From NCBI GenBank assembly GCA_902796555.1, contig CADBPR010000019.1, forward strand, positions 1 to 64,000: a stretch of DNA of 64,000 nt, given 5' to 3'. A program made the translations under genes and the position numbers. The stretch is from an uncultured Bacteroidia bacterium (GTDB lineage: Bacteria > Bacteroidota > Bacteroidia > Bacteroidales > UBA932). The notes below the pieces were generated by a model, which worked only from the letters and a program-made list of their open reading frames with translations, was not told the DNA's origin and ran no database searches. Positions 28,970 to 37,645 of the stretch are shown piece by piece (the stretch's first letter is position 1; each line of letters opens with the position of its first letter).

Positions 28970-30140
28970 GGTCGGAATGGATAGGAAGCATTACCAAAAT
29001 ATCATAGGTGTCGTCCTGCTCGTCAACATGCAGGAGAAAACGGTCTCCATACAACAGTTCCAGGCGTTTACGCACGTTTTCCATGCCCACGCCACCGGGT
29101 GTTCCGGCGGCACCGGTATGCCGGCTGTTGGTACATTGGAACAGCAGTTTTCCGCTGTCGACGGACATATTCACCCGGATGAAAGACGGGCGTTCATAGC
29201 TGACCCCGTGTTTAAAAGCGTTTTCGACGAAGGAAACGAAGACCAGCGGCGGGACCTCGGCGCCCGGTACGGCATCGGGCAGGGAGACGTCAATCCGGAC
29301 CGAATCGGCATAGCGCATCCGCATCAAGGACACATACTGGCGGAGGAATTCGGTTTCTTTTTCCAGCGGAATGGTCGGTTTGCTGCCCTCGTAAAGGATA
29401 TAGCGCATCAGTTTGGACAACTCCACTATGCTCTCCTTTGCCTTTTCCGGGTCCAGGTCCACGAGGGCGTGGATGTTGTTCAGCGTATTCATGAAGAAAT
29501 GCGGATTAATCTGGTAGCGCAGATATGCCAGTTGGAAATCCAGGTTCTCCTTTTCCAGTTTTTCCAGCCGCTCGCGACGGCCCGATTCCAGAAAAAAAGA
29601 CTTGACGGCCCAGTTGCCGCCTATCAGGGAAACACCTAGAATAAAGAGCAGGATACCCGGCGAGAGCGGTCCCAGAGGGCGGTTCTGCGCATCCGGTCCC
29701 GGGCCGGGCCTGCCCGGTTCGGGGCCCTCCGGAGCGGGCATCGGCGCTGCGCCGTCAGGACCTGCACCCATGCGCGGACGGGCATCCGGTCCGGGGCCCG
29801 GCATTTCCATGCGCGGATTCGGTCCGGGACCGGCAATACCGCCGTGTTCCGGCTTGGGACGGAGCATCAGGTAGCCCGCCAGGGCAAGCAGCAGGGCACT
29901 CGTACCGACGAAATACCAAAGCTTTTTCCCTTTCAGGGCCAAAGGACAGAGCAGCCAGTTGTGAATGGCGAACAGCAGGAAAAAGGGCAGAAAAGACAGC
30001 CACATCCGCAGAATGCCCTGCCAGGTAAAAGCCGCTGCGTCAATGGCCGCATTGTACAGGGAAACCATCACAGGGATGAGCAGTATCACCCCTATGATGA
30101 TCAAGTAAATGATGGTTTCTTGTTTTTTCGTTCGTGACAT
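28962..30140 (-). CDS. LytS-like sensor histidine kinase with Gly/Pro/Met-rich loop
   Basis: A 392-residue membrane kinase. Four hydrophobic segments are visible: about 11-31, 38-61, 76-92 and 162-180. The third and fourth flank a loop of roughly 65 residues made almost only of Gly, Pro, Met, Ala and charged residues. The kinase core has the PF06580 phosphoacceptor YQINPHFFMNTLNNIHALV (His in NPHFF) and an ATPase domain with PPLVFVSFVENAFKHGVS and GVGMENVRKRLELLYG. It is paired with the LytTR regulator that overlaps its end. Confidence 0.92.
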   Translation of the reverse strand: MSRTKKQETIIYLIIIGVILLIPVMVSLYNAAIDAAAFTWQGILRMWLSFLPFFLLFAIHNWLLCPLALKGKKLWYFVGTSALLLALAGYLMLRPKPEHGGIAGPGPNPRMEMPGPGPDARPRMGAGPDGAAPMPAPEGPEPGRPGPGPDAQNRPLGPLSPGILLFILGVSLIGGNWAVKSFFLESGRRERLEKLEKENLDFQLAYLRYQINPHFFMNTLNNIHALVDLDPEKAKESIVELSKLMRYILYEGSKPTIPLEKETEFLRQYVSLMRMRYADSVRIDVSLPDAVPGAEVPPLVFVSFVENAFKHGVSYERPSFIRVNMSVDSGKLLFQCTNSRHTGAAGTPGGVGMENVRKRLELLYGDRFLLHVDEQDDTYDILVMLPIHSDHD

Positions 30141-30274
30141 ATCCTGTTACCAATTACTTGCCGTATACGTGCCTAAGGAAACCGTCACGGCTCCTTGAAC
30201 AAAGATGGGACATTCGGACGAAACGGCAAAACCGATTCAGCCAAATGCCCCACTTACTCTGCAAATGGGCTTTT

Positions 30275-30769
30275 TCAGAAGAGGAAGCGGACGCCGAGAC
30301 TCGGAATCAGACCGGAGAGCAGCCCGCCCAGATAGGGTTTCTTTCCCCCGAAATCCCAGCCGTACATTGGCCGGAAATCGAGGGAAATCCCGAAATGGCG
30401 CCAGGGCGCGAATTCCATCCCCAGTACCAGGCAGCCCGCAACCATGAAGGATGCGTCTTCCGCATCTTTGTTGTAGACATAGCCCGCCGACAGCCCCGGG
30501 CCCAGATAGATGGACCAGTCGCCGCCACGGGTAATGTTCGGCCGGGCAATGACGAAATCATAGCTGCCCGTTACCTTGAAACCCCGCTCCCCCTCGAGGT
30601 CCAGACCGAGGTCGACCTCCAGGAAATGCGGGTCGCCGAGGAAGTGCTGGTAGCTCACTTCGAGACCATAGCCGCCCCGGATACCGAAGGCCCTCGGATA
30701 CTGGGCGGAAGCCGTCGCAGCAAAACCGAGAGCCATCAGGATAATCAGAATCAGCCTCTTAGAACGCAT
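30275..30769 (-). CDS. Small outer-membrane beta-barrel protein
   Basis: A 164-residue exported protein with signal peptide (ends ATASAQ) and repeated amphipathic strands ending in an aromatic C-terminus (VRFLF), typical of outer-membrane beta-barrels. It resembles the neighbouring upstream gene product: both share GLRVG/GIRGG-YEHYLG-like starts, a VIARPxxTxxGxW segment and a final LSVRYAF/LGVRFLF. The pair looks like a tandem duplication. Function unknown. Confidence 0.75.
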   Translation of the reverse strand: MRSKRLILIILMALGFAATASAQYPRAFGIRGGYGLEVSYQHFLGDPHFLEVDLGLDLEGERGFKVTGSYDFVIARPNITRGGDWSIYLGPGLSAGYVYNKDAEDASFMVAGCLVLGMEFAPWRHFGISLDFRPMYGWDFGGKKPYLGGLLSGLIPSLGVRFLF

Positions 30770-31223
30770 AGCGGACGGACAGGCACGGGAAGAAGAAATC
30801 CGGCACGAACACGTTCGAAATAAAGTTCCAACGGGGACGCAAATCGAGGGAAAGGTTCAGCGGGAACCAGAAGGTGTACTCCAAACCAACCTGACCAACA
30901 ATACCCACATCGAAGGCGTTGGCATCGCCATTGCGATAGGTGCCGAGGGTGATACCGGGACCGGCATAGAAACCCCACTCACCGCGCGGAGTCCAGTCGG
31001 GACGGGCAATCATGAAATTATAGATACCGTCCACAAAGAAGTTCATGCCGTTGGACCAGCCATAGGCGCCGATGTTGGCCTCAAGGAAGTTGTCACCACC
31101 CAGATAGTGCTCATAGGTGATTCCATCCAGGACACCGACCCGGAGACCGACGGCCTTGGGCTGTGCAGCGGCCGTGAAAGACAGGGCCAGCGCTGCAACG
31201 ATAACGATTAATGATTTTTTCAT
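30759..31223 (-). CDS. Small outer-membrane beta-barrel protein, paralogue of the next gene
   Basis: A 154-residue exported protein with signal peptide MKKSLIVIVAALALSFTAAA. Strand-turn pattern (YNFMIARPDWTPRGEWGFYA, LSLDLRPRWNFISN) and the C-terminal SVRYAF support a small beta-barrel. It overlaps the next gene by eleven bases. It starts 30 bp after the rnfA stop, so it may share the Rnf transcript, though a separate promoter cannot be excluded. Confidence 0.75.
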   Translation of the reverse strand: MKKSLIVIVAALALSFTAAAQPKAVGLRVGVLDGITYEHYLGGDNFLEANIGAYGWSNGMNFFVDGIYNFMIARPDWTPRGEWGFYAGPGITLGTYRNGDANAFDVGIVGQVGLEYTFWFPLNLSLDLRPRWNFISNVFVPDFFFPCLSVRYAF

Positions 31224-31252
31224 AATACTACAAAGTTTTAATACACAACTGT

Positions 31253-31852
31253 TTATGCAATACCGGAGAAGCCCATGAAGGCCATGGCGAGAATCCCGAC
31301 CGTCACCAGGGCAATCGGCACGCCGCGGAAGGGCTTCGGGACTTCACAAAGGGAAAGATGCTCGCGCAGACCGGCGAAAATCACCATGGCCAGGCCGTAG
31401 CCCAGCGAAGTCGCGAAAGCATAGAGAACCGCTTCGCCCAGCCCCAGCATATGGGACGGAAGGCCGAAGGTGAACTCCTTGGTTACCACGTTGATGGCCA
31501 CGCCGAGCACGGCGCAGTTGGTGGTAATCAGGGGCAGGAAGATACCCAGCGCCTGGTACAGGGAGGGACTGACCTTCTTCAGGACAATCTCCACCATCTG
31601 CACGAGGGCCGCAATCACCAGGATAAAGGCGATGGTCTGCAGGAATTCCAGGCCGAAACGCACCAGCAGGTACTTGTTCAGCAGATAGGTGACCAGGGTG
31701 GAGAGCGTAATGACGAAGCAGACGGCCAGGGACATGCCGGAAGCCGTGGAGAGCTTGTTGGATACGCCCAGATAGGGGCAGATGCCCAGGAACTGCGCCA
31801 GAACGATATTGTTGACGAATATCGCGGAAACAATAATCAACAGAATCTCCAT
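31253..31852 (-). CDS. rnfA: Rnf complex subunit A
   Basis: Integral membrane subunit of the ion-translocating ferredoxin:NAD+ oxidoreductase. The 199-residue protein has about six helices; VNNIVLAQFLGICPYLGVS and TNCAVLGVAINVVTKEFTF carry the conserved cysteines (Cys25, Cys113 region) that bind the intramembrane iron-sulfur centre with RnfE. It is the last gene of the rnfBCDGEA cluster, one base after rnfE. Confidence 0.95.
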   Translation of the reverse strand: MEILLIIVSAIFVNNIVLAQFLGICPYLGVSNKLSTASGMSLAVCFVITLSTLVTYLLNKYLLVRFGLEFLQTIAFILVIAALVQMVEIVLKKVSPSLYQALGIFLPLITTNCAVLGVAINVVTKEFTFGLPSHMLGLGEAVLYAFATSLGYGLAMVIFAGLREHLSLCEVPKPFRGVPIALVTVGILAMAFMGFSGIA

Positions 31853-31853
31853 A

Positions 31854-32441
31854 TTACTTCTTCGCTATATACTTGTTGAACAAAACCATCAGATAGCCCA
31901 GGCACAGGAAGGCGCCGGGAGCCATCACAAAGGCGAGCATGCCGTCGCCGGTGCCGGGAATCTTCCATCCGAAGAGGGACAGGCTGCCGAGCAGTTCGCG
32001 CACCAGGCCGAGTACGGTGAGGGAAACGGTGAAGCCCAGTCCCACACCCAGGCCGTCCAGGGCCGAATCCAGCACGCTGTTTTTATTGGCGAAGGCCTCC
32101 GCGCGTCCCAGGACGATACAGTTCACCACAATCAGCGGGATGAACAGGCCGAGGGTCGCATAGATGTCGGGGGTATAGGCCTGCATCAGGAACTGGAGCA
32201 GGGTCACGAAGGTGGCAATGACGACGATGTAGACCGGGATGTGCACCTTGTCGGGCACGACGGGATCAATCGCCGAAATAGCCATGTTCGACAGCACCAG
32301 GACAAAGAGGGTGGCCAGACCCATGCTCAGGCCGTTGATGGCGGAAGTGGTGGTGGCCAGCGTCGGGCACATGCCCAGCAGCAGGACAAAGGTCGGGTTG
32401 TCCTTGACCAGACCCTTGGTAATCAGTTTCAATTTACTCAT
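31854..32441 (-). CDS. rnfE: Rnf complex subunit E
   Basis: Membrane subunit paralogous to RnfA. With the start at MSKLKLITKGLVKDNPTFVL it has 195 residues. The conserved LLLGMCPTLATTTSAING and VNCIVLGRAEAFANKN are present. The extension to 32498 lies within rnfG and is rejected; the chosen ATG overlaps the rnfG end by eight bases. Confidence 0.95.
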   Translation of the reverse strand: MSKLKLITKGLVKDNPTFVLLLGMCPTLATTTSAINGLSMGLATLFVLVLSNMAISAIDPVVPDKVHIPVYIVVIATFVTLLQFLMQAYTPDIYATLGLFIPLIVVNCIVLGRAEAFANKNSVLDSALDGLGVGLGFTVSLTVLGLVRELLGSLSLFGWKIPGTGDGMLAFVMAPGAFLCLGYLMVLFNKYIAKK

Positions 32442-33054
32442 CGCTCGGTTCCTCCTCATTGACAGGTTGTACGGAAGCGCCGGAAACGGCATCGGCACCG
32501 ATGCGGTCTCCCAGGGCGTCCACCGCGTTCTTCACCGCCAGCGCATAGGCACGGGAGGTGATGGTCGAAGCCGTAATGGCATCCACGTCACCGCCGTCTT
32601 TTTTCACCGTCAGGATTTTCTCGCGGGTGTTGAAGCCTTTCCACTGGTCCATGAAATGGGCGTCCGTGTTGCATTTGGCCCCCAGACCCGGCGTCTCCTG
32701 GTGTGACAGGACGGACGTATTGTAGACGGTGCCGTCAGGGGTGACGCCCACCATCAGGGTAAGCGGACCGCCGAAACCGACCACCGTAGACTTGACGGCC
32801 CAGGCCTTGGCCTTGCCTTCTTCGGTGAGGGTGTAATATTCGGAGGGCTGGCCTCCGACGGTAATCTCCTGCGCCTCGGAAAGTTCACCGCCTTCCGGCA
32901 GCACGGCACCGATGGAGGCACGGAGCAGTTTGGCGTTGGTCTCGGCAATCGGAGCCGCCGTCAGGGCATACACGCCCGCCAGCACACCGCTGCAGACCAG
33001 ACAGGTCGTAAACAGGCACAGGGCCATATTTTTCAGATTCGATGCAACTGCCAT
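32434..33054 (-). CDS. rnfG: Rnf complex subunit G, flavoprotein
   Basis: A 206-residue subunit with one N-terminal membrane helix and a periplasmic FMN-binding domain. The flavinylation sequence reads DAITASTITS with Thr164 as the expected attachment site; the usual motif is [S/T]GAT, so this is a slight variant (TAST). The segment VLSHQETPGLGAKC is also typical. ApbE, which would attach the FMN, is not in this window. Confidence 0.92.
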   Translation of the reverse strand: MAVASNLKNMALCLFTTCLVCSGVLAGVYALTAAPIAETNAKLLRASIGAVLPEGGELSEAQEITVGGQPSEYYTLTEEGKAKAWAVKSTVVGFGGPLTLMVGVTPDGTVYNTSVLSHQETPGLGAKCNTDAHFMDQWKGFNTREKILTVKKDGGDVDAITASTITSRAYALAVKNAVDALGDRIGADAVSGASVQPVNEEEPSDE

Positions 33055-33057
33055 GAC

Positions 33058-34032
33058 TTAAGCCCTCCCGTATTTTTTCTGGTGGAATGCCCGGTTCAGG
33101 AGCGGAACCACCGCGTTCATAATCAGAATGGCGAAGGACATGCCTTCCGGATAACTGCCGAAGTAACGAATCATCAGGGTGATGAAACCGATGCCGATAC
33201 CGTAGACGATACCGCCCATAACGCTCATCGGCGAGGTGACATAATCCGTAGCCATGAAGCAGGAACCCAGAATCATACCGCCGGTCAGCAGGTTGAAGAG
33301 CGGGTCGGTGAAGCGCTCGGGATTGACCAGCCAGAAGACCAGGGACACCAGGGCGACCGTCACCCAAATGGACAGGGTGATGTGGGGCTTGATGACCCGG
33401 CGGCACAGCAGGTAGATGAAACCGGCCAGCAGCGCCACGGCGGACAGTTCACCGGCGGAACCGCCGATGTTGGTCAACAGCATCTGCAGGTAATCCACAT
33501 CCAGAATCTGGGACAGGGTGCTCCCCTGCAGCAGGCCTTCCTTGACCTGGCCGAGCGGGGTGGCACCGGTCACGGCGTCAGCCCCGAAGAGGCCCTGAGG
33601 CATCTCCCAATGGGTCATATAGGTCGGGAAAGAAACCAGCAGGAAAACACGGCCGGCGATGGCCGGGTTGAAGACATTCTGGCCCAGGCCGCCGAAGGTC
33701 ATTTTGGCGACGCCGATGGCGAAGACCGCACCAATCAGCACGACCCACCAAGGGGTGGTGGCCGGGAGGTTGAGCGCCAGCAGAATACCGGTCACGACGG
33801 CCGAGAAGTCTCCGATGGTGGAGGGCTTCTTCAGCATGAAGCGGGTAATCAGGTACTCCAGCAGCACGCAGGACGCCACGCTGACACCGATTACCAGCAA
33901 CTCTTTCCATCCATAGAAGACGACGGAAACAAGCAGGGCCGGCATCAGGGCAATCACCACGTCACGCATCAGGGACCGGGTGGACACGTCAGCGTGAATG
34001 TGCGGTGAAGGTGAAACCAATAATTTGTTCAT
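33058..34032 (-). CDS. rnfD: Rnf complex subunit D
   Basis: Polytopic 324-residue membrane subunit with a covalent FMN site: DAVTGATPLG, attachment Thr158. MTFGGLGQNVFNPAIAGRV and the opening LLVSPSPHIHADVSTRSLM are family marks. It is three bases upstream of rnfG and 39 bp downstream of rnfC. Confidence 0.95.
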   Translation of the reverse strand: MNKLLVSPSPHIHADVSTRSLMRDVVIALMPALLVSVVFYGWKELLVIGVSVASCVLLEYLITRFMLKKPSTIGDFSAVVTGILLALNLPATTPWWVVLIGAVFAIGVAKMTFGGLGQNVFNPAIAGRVFLLVSFPTYMTHWEMPQGLFGADAVTGATPLGQVKEGLLQGSTLSQILDVDYLQMLLTNIGGSAGELSAVALLAGFIYLLCRRVIKPHITLSIWVTVALVSLVFWLVNPERFTDPLFNLLTGGMILGSCFMATDYVTSPMSVMGGIVYGIGIGFITLMIRYFGSYPEGMSFAILIMNAVVPLLNRAFHQKKYGRA

Positions 34033-34071
34033 CGTATCGTATAATTTTTATTACCAGTTAGAAACAGCGTC

Positions 34072-35448
34072 TTATTTACCGGCGGCAGCCTTGGCCGCGG
34101 CCGCCCGGGCACGCAGGATACCCATCACCTGAGCCTTGGCCTGGCGGATATGGTCCAGCAGCGGGATGCAGGCCGGGCAGCTGTACAGGCAGCAACCGCA
34201 TTCGATGCAGTCCTGTACCGCGTTCTGCTCCAGTTCGTCGGTCCGGCCGTTCAGGGCCAGCCGGTTGAGCAGGAAAGGCTCCAGGCCCATCGGGCAGGCG
34301 TCGGCGCAGCGGCCGCAGCGGATACAGTTGCTCTCAGGCTTGCGGCGGGTCTGCTTTTCCGTCAGGAAGAGCAGGGCGGAAGTTCCTTTCACCGTCGCCG
34401 CATCCAGGTTGGAAATGGCTTTCCCCATCATCGGGCCGCCGCTGATGACCTTCACCGCATCCGCAGGCATGCCGCCCAGGTAGTCGATGATGGCCCGCAG
34501 CGGGGTACCGACCCGCACCAGCAGGTTGGCCTGCTTGGGGAAGCACTCGCCCGTCACGGTAATGGAATTGTCAACAATCGGCTTGTTCTTCTGGACCGCG
34601 TCATAGACGGCCAGGGCAGTGGCGACGTTCTGCACCACGGCACCCACGTCGATGGGCAGACCGCCGGACTTGACCTGGCGGTGCATCACCGCGTCAATCA
34701 GCTGTTTTTCACCGCCTTGCGGGTAACGCTTGCGGAGGCTCATCACCGTAATGCCGGTATATTTCGAAGACACTTTCCGCATCTGGGTCAGCACCTGGTT
34801 GATGTGTTCGATGGCTTCGGGCTTGTTCTCCTCGATGGCGATGGTCGCCTTGTCCACGCCCAGCGCCTGTTTGAGGATGGCCGTACCAATCACCACCTGC
34901 TGTCCTTTCTCGAGCAGGGTCCGGAAGTCGGAAGTCAGATACGGTTCACATTCGCAGCCATTGATAATCAGCATCTCGCACACCTTTCCGGGAGGCGGAG
35001 AAAGCTTCACATGGGTCGGGAAGGTGGCACCGCCCAGACCGACGACACCGCCCCGGCGAATTTTTTCGATGATTTCCTTGTTGTCGTCCGGGAAATCGGT
35101 CCGAAGGGTGTCGGAGGTATCGATACCTTCCATCCACTCGTCCCCTTCCACGGCGATTTCGATGCAAAGCTGCTTGTTGCCGGCGAGGTCCGCCCGCGGG
35201 GCGATTGCCTTCACGGTTCCGGACACGGAAGAATGGATATAGGCCGATACGAAGCCGCCGGGCTCGGCGACAGGCTGGCCGACCTTCACCTTGTCACCCA
35301 CGGCAACGATGGGCTTGGCCGGCGCGCCGATGTGCTGCGCCACAGAAATATACACAGTCTGGGGAAGCGGCATCGGCTGGATGGCGCAGTCCCGTGAAAT
35401 CTTGCAGTCATGCGGATGAACTCCGCCTATCGAGAATGTACGGTTCAT
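34072..35448 (-). CDS. rnfC: Rnf complex subunit C
   Basis: A 458-residue peripheral subunit that binds NADH and FMN. Marks: GVVGLGGATFPTHVKLSPPP, NGCECEPYLTSDFRTLLE and two [4Fe-4S] motifs near the C-terminus (CIRCGRCADACPMGLEP and CIECGCCLYSCPACIPL). The N-terminal region resembles barrel-sandwich domains. The start overlaps the rnfB stop by four bases. The length is near the usual for compact RnfC proteins without the long alanine-rich tail. Confidence 0.95.
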   Translation of the reverse strand: MNRTFSIGGVHPHDCKISRDCAIQPMPLPQTVYISVAQHIGAPAKPIVAVGDKVKVGQPVAEPGGFVSAYIHSSVSGTVKAIAPRADLAGNKQLCIEIAVEGDEWMEGIDTSDTLRTDFPDDNKEIIEKIRRGGVVGLGGATFPTHVKLSPPPGKVCEMLIINGCECEPYLTSDFRTLLEKGQQVVIGTAILKQALGVDKATIAIEENKPEAIEHINQVLTQMRKVSSKYTGITVMSLRKRYPQGGEKQLIDAVMHRQVKSGGLPIDVGAVVQNVATALAVYDAVQKNKPIVDNSITVTGECFPKQANLLVRVGTPLRAIIDYLGGMPADAVKVISGGPMMGKAISNLDAATVKGTSALLFLTEKQTRRKPESNCIRCGRCADACPMGLEPFLLNRLALNGRTDELEQNAVQDCIECGCCLYSCPACIPLLDHIRQAKAQVMGILRARAAAAKAAAGK

Positions 35449-36371
35449 ACGGTTTCCTCCTTTTTCGGTTCAGCCTGGGCGGCGGCAGCGGCCTCGGCCG
35501 CTTTCTTCTTGCGCTCGTTCACGCGGGCCTTGACGGCATCTTTGTCCAACGGTTTCGGGAAATTCACCGCGTGGATGGCACCGGTGGGGCAGAAAGCCTC
35601 ACATTCGCGGCAGAGCTTGCACTTGGCCGCATCGATATAGGCGACATTGTTCTCCACGACGACGGCACCGTGCGTACAGGTCTTTTCGCAGATGCTGCAG
35701 CCGATACAAGCGTTGGCACAGGCCTTCTTGACGGCCGGACCGTGGTCCTTGTTCATACAGCTGACAAACATGCGCATTCCGCGCGGGCCCTTCGGCCGGA
35801 TTTCGATAATTCCCTTCGGGCAGGCCTTCGTACAGGCGCCGCAGGCGGTACATTTGGCTTCGTCCACGACGGGCAGACCGGTCTCGGGGTCCATGGAAAG
35901 GGCGCCGAACTGGCAGGCCGCCACACAGTCGCCGCAGCCCAGGCAGCCATAGGCGCAACCGGTGTCACCGCTGTACAGGGCCGCTTTGACCTTGCAGGAC
36001 AGGGCGCCGTCATAGTCGTTGACCACGGGACGGACGGAGCAGGCGCCGTTGCAGCGCACCACCGCCACAGCCGGGGCCTTGGCTTTGACTTCATGGCCCA
36101 GAATGGCCGCTACTTTCTGCATCACGTCATTGCCGCCGACCGGGCAGTAATGATTGTCCAGATTGGGGGCCTTGACCGCCGAATCCGCAAAAGCGCGGCA
36201 GCCGGCGAATCCGCATCCGCCACAATTGGCTCCGGGCATCACCTTCTCCACCTCGTCAATGCGCGGATCTTCCACGACCTTGAACTTTTCGGCGATGAAC
36301 CACAGAATCACCGCGAGCAGCAAGCCCAGCAAGGTGATAATGGTAATGGTCCAGATAATGGTTTGACTCAT
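35445..36371 (-). CDS. rnfB: Rnf complex subunit B, ferredoxin-type
   Basis: A 308-residue protein with one N-terminal helix, an Fe-S domain (GANCGGCGFAGCRAFAD plus a later HYCPVGG) and multiple ferredoxin-type clusters (CLGCGDCVAACQFGAL, CTACGACTKACPKGII, CIGCSICEKTC, CKLCRECEAFCPTGAI). It receives electrons from ferredoxin. The tail is Lys/Ala/Glu-rich. It is the first rnf gene, 12 bp after rseC. Confidence 0.96.
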   Translation of the reverse strand: MSQTIIWTITIITLLGLLLAVILWFIAEKFKVVEDPRIDEVEKVMPGANCGGCGFAGCRAFADSAVKAPNLDNHYCPVGGNDVMQKVAAILGHEVKAKAPAVAVVRCNGACSVRPVVNDYDGALSCKVKAALYSGDTGCAYGCLGCGDCVAACQFGALSMDPETGLPVVDEAKCTACGACTKACPKGIIEIRPKGPRGMRMFVSCMNKDHGPAVKKACANACIGCSICEKTCTHGAVVVENNVAYIDAAKCKLCRECEAFCPTGAIHAVNFPKPLDKDAVKARVNERKKKAAEAAAAAQAEPKKEETV

Positions 36372-36383
36372 AAGCTTATTGTT

Positions 36384-36791
36384 TTATTTTCTTTTCAGGG
36401 TAAAGACATATTCATGCACGAAACGGCCGCGCATCAACCACAGCAGCAGGTACCACAGCCCCACGCCGAAGAGCCCTGCCGCCCCGATCCACAACTCATG
36501 GAGACCGGTATAGGACAGGGATACCACCACGGCCAGCAGAATCAGGACCGGCACCACATAAGAAAGGAGGACGGCCTTCATGCCCATCGATTCGCGGAGC
36601 ACGACTTCCACCTCCTGACCCACGGCCGTTCCCGGTTCGGTCGGGACTTCCACCTGTTTCTTCACAGCATCGGCCGCCGTACAGATTCCCTGTGCATGAC
36701 AGGCTGCGCAGGCGGATTGGGAGATAATCTCCACGACCGTCTTCTGCGGACCGACAGACCGGATGATACCGCTGTGTGAGACTTCCTGCAT
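36384..36791 (-). CDS. rseC: SoxR-reducing system protein RseC family
   Basis: A 135-residue membrane protein with the N-terminal cysteine cluster CAACHAQGIC and two membrane helices (MKAVLLSYVVPVLILLAVVV and LWIGAAGLFGVGLWYLLLWL). RseC/MucC proteins are commonly encoded before rnf genes and are proposed to assist Rnf-linked reduction of iron-sulfur proteins. It abuts the DUF3108 gene stop directly. Confidence 0.88.
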   Translation of the reverse strand: MQEVSHSGIIRSVGPQKTVVEIISQSACAACHAQGICTAADAVKKQVEVPTEPGTAVGQEVEVVLRESMGMKAVLLSYVVPVLILLAVVVSLSYTGLHELWIGAAGLFGVGLWYLLLWLMRGRFVHEYVFTLKRK

Positions 36792-37613
36792 CTACTTCTT
36801 CTGCTTGTATGCTACGGGATATTTCAGGCCCTTGGCCGACTGCAGACGGCCGGAGACGGCGCCGAACTTGAAGGGCGCCTCGAAGCGGACCGGAATCCGG
36901 TTGTCATCGTCCGTAAAGAGGAAAATGAGGTCTTCCTTCGTATCGAAGGTATCGCCCGCATTCAGCCGGACGGCGAAATTCAAGGTCGCCACCGTACCGA
37001 GATGCTTGTCCTTGAAGGTTCCCTTCCCCTTGTAGGTAATGGCCATCGTGAACGTCGCGTTGTCCAGCATCATCGTGCCGATGTAGCGTTTGCCGGGTTC
37101 GAGCCGGTCCACGTCCACGTCCCGCATCATGAACACCATGGACGTGATGTCGCAGGTGCCTTTCTGGACCGGAATCGTGGTGGTGAAAGCAGCTTCGTTG
37201 GAATTTTCCACAGTGGACTCCACCTGGGAGGCCGCCCAATTGTATTTCACATCGTTCCGGCAATACCAGTCGCCCTCCCGGGTGTCCCGCCAGAAATGCA
37301 GCGGAACCAGGGTCGGGGTAAAGGTGGAACGGAAATCCTCCCGCACCTTGAAGAAGGTATCGTAGAACTTGGAGGACTGGCCGAAAATCCGGGCGGCATA
37401 GGCCTGCTGACCCGCATAGACGGTGCTGTCCACACTGATGGTGGCCAGGGCGACATCGGAGTTGATGATGCCCCACTTGTAGTGGAGTTTATACTCGAAA
37501 ACCTCGCCGCCTTTGAAGGGCAGCGTTTCCGCCTTGCCCCGCAGGGGCAGGGACTGCGCCGACAGCAACAGGGGCAGCAGCGCATAGACTGTGATAAGTA
37601 AAATCCGTTTCAT
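36792..37613 (-). CDS. DUF3108-domain exported protein
   Basis: A 273-residue exported protein with signal peptide ending LLLSAQ. The body matches DUF3108: GEVFEYKLHYKWGIINSDVA, FYDTFFKVREDFRSTFTPTL and a late LFTDDDNRIPVRFEAPFKFG, the latter being the typical closing motif. The family is thought to be envelope-associated; no enzyme activity is known to me. It sits between dnaB and rseC in the same direction with gaps of 32 bp and none. Confidence 0.85.
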   Translation of the reverse strand: MKRILLITVYALLPLLLSAQSLPLRGKAETLPFKGGEVFEYKLHYKWGIINSDVALATISVDSTVYAGQQAYAARIFGQSSKFYDTFFKVREDFRSTFTPTLVPLHFWRDTREGDWYCRNDVKYNWAASQVESTVENSNEAAFTTTIPVQKGTCDITSMVFMMRDVDVDRLEPGKRYIGTMMLDNATFTMAITYKGKGTFKDKHLGTVATLNFAVRLNAGDTFDTKEDLIFLFTDDDNRIPVRFEAPFKFGAVSGRLQSAKGLKYPVAYKQKK

Positions 37614-37645
37614 ACCACTACCTTATCGAATTCCGTACCAATGCA

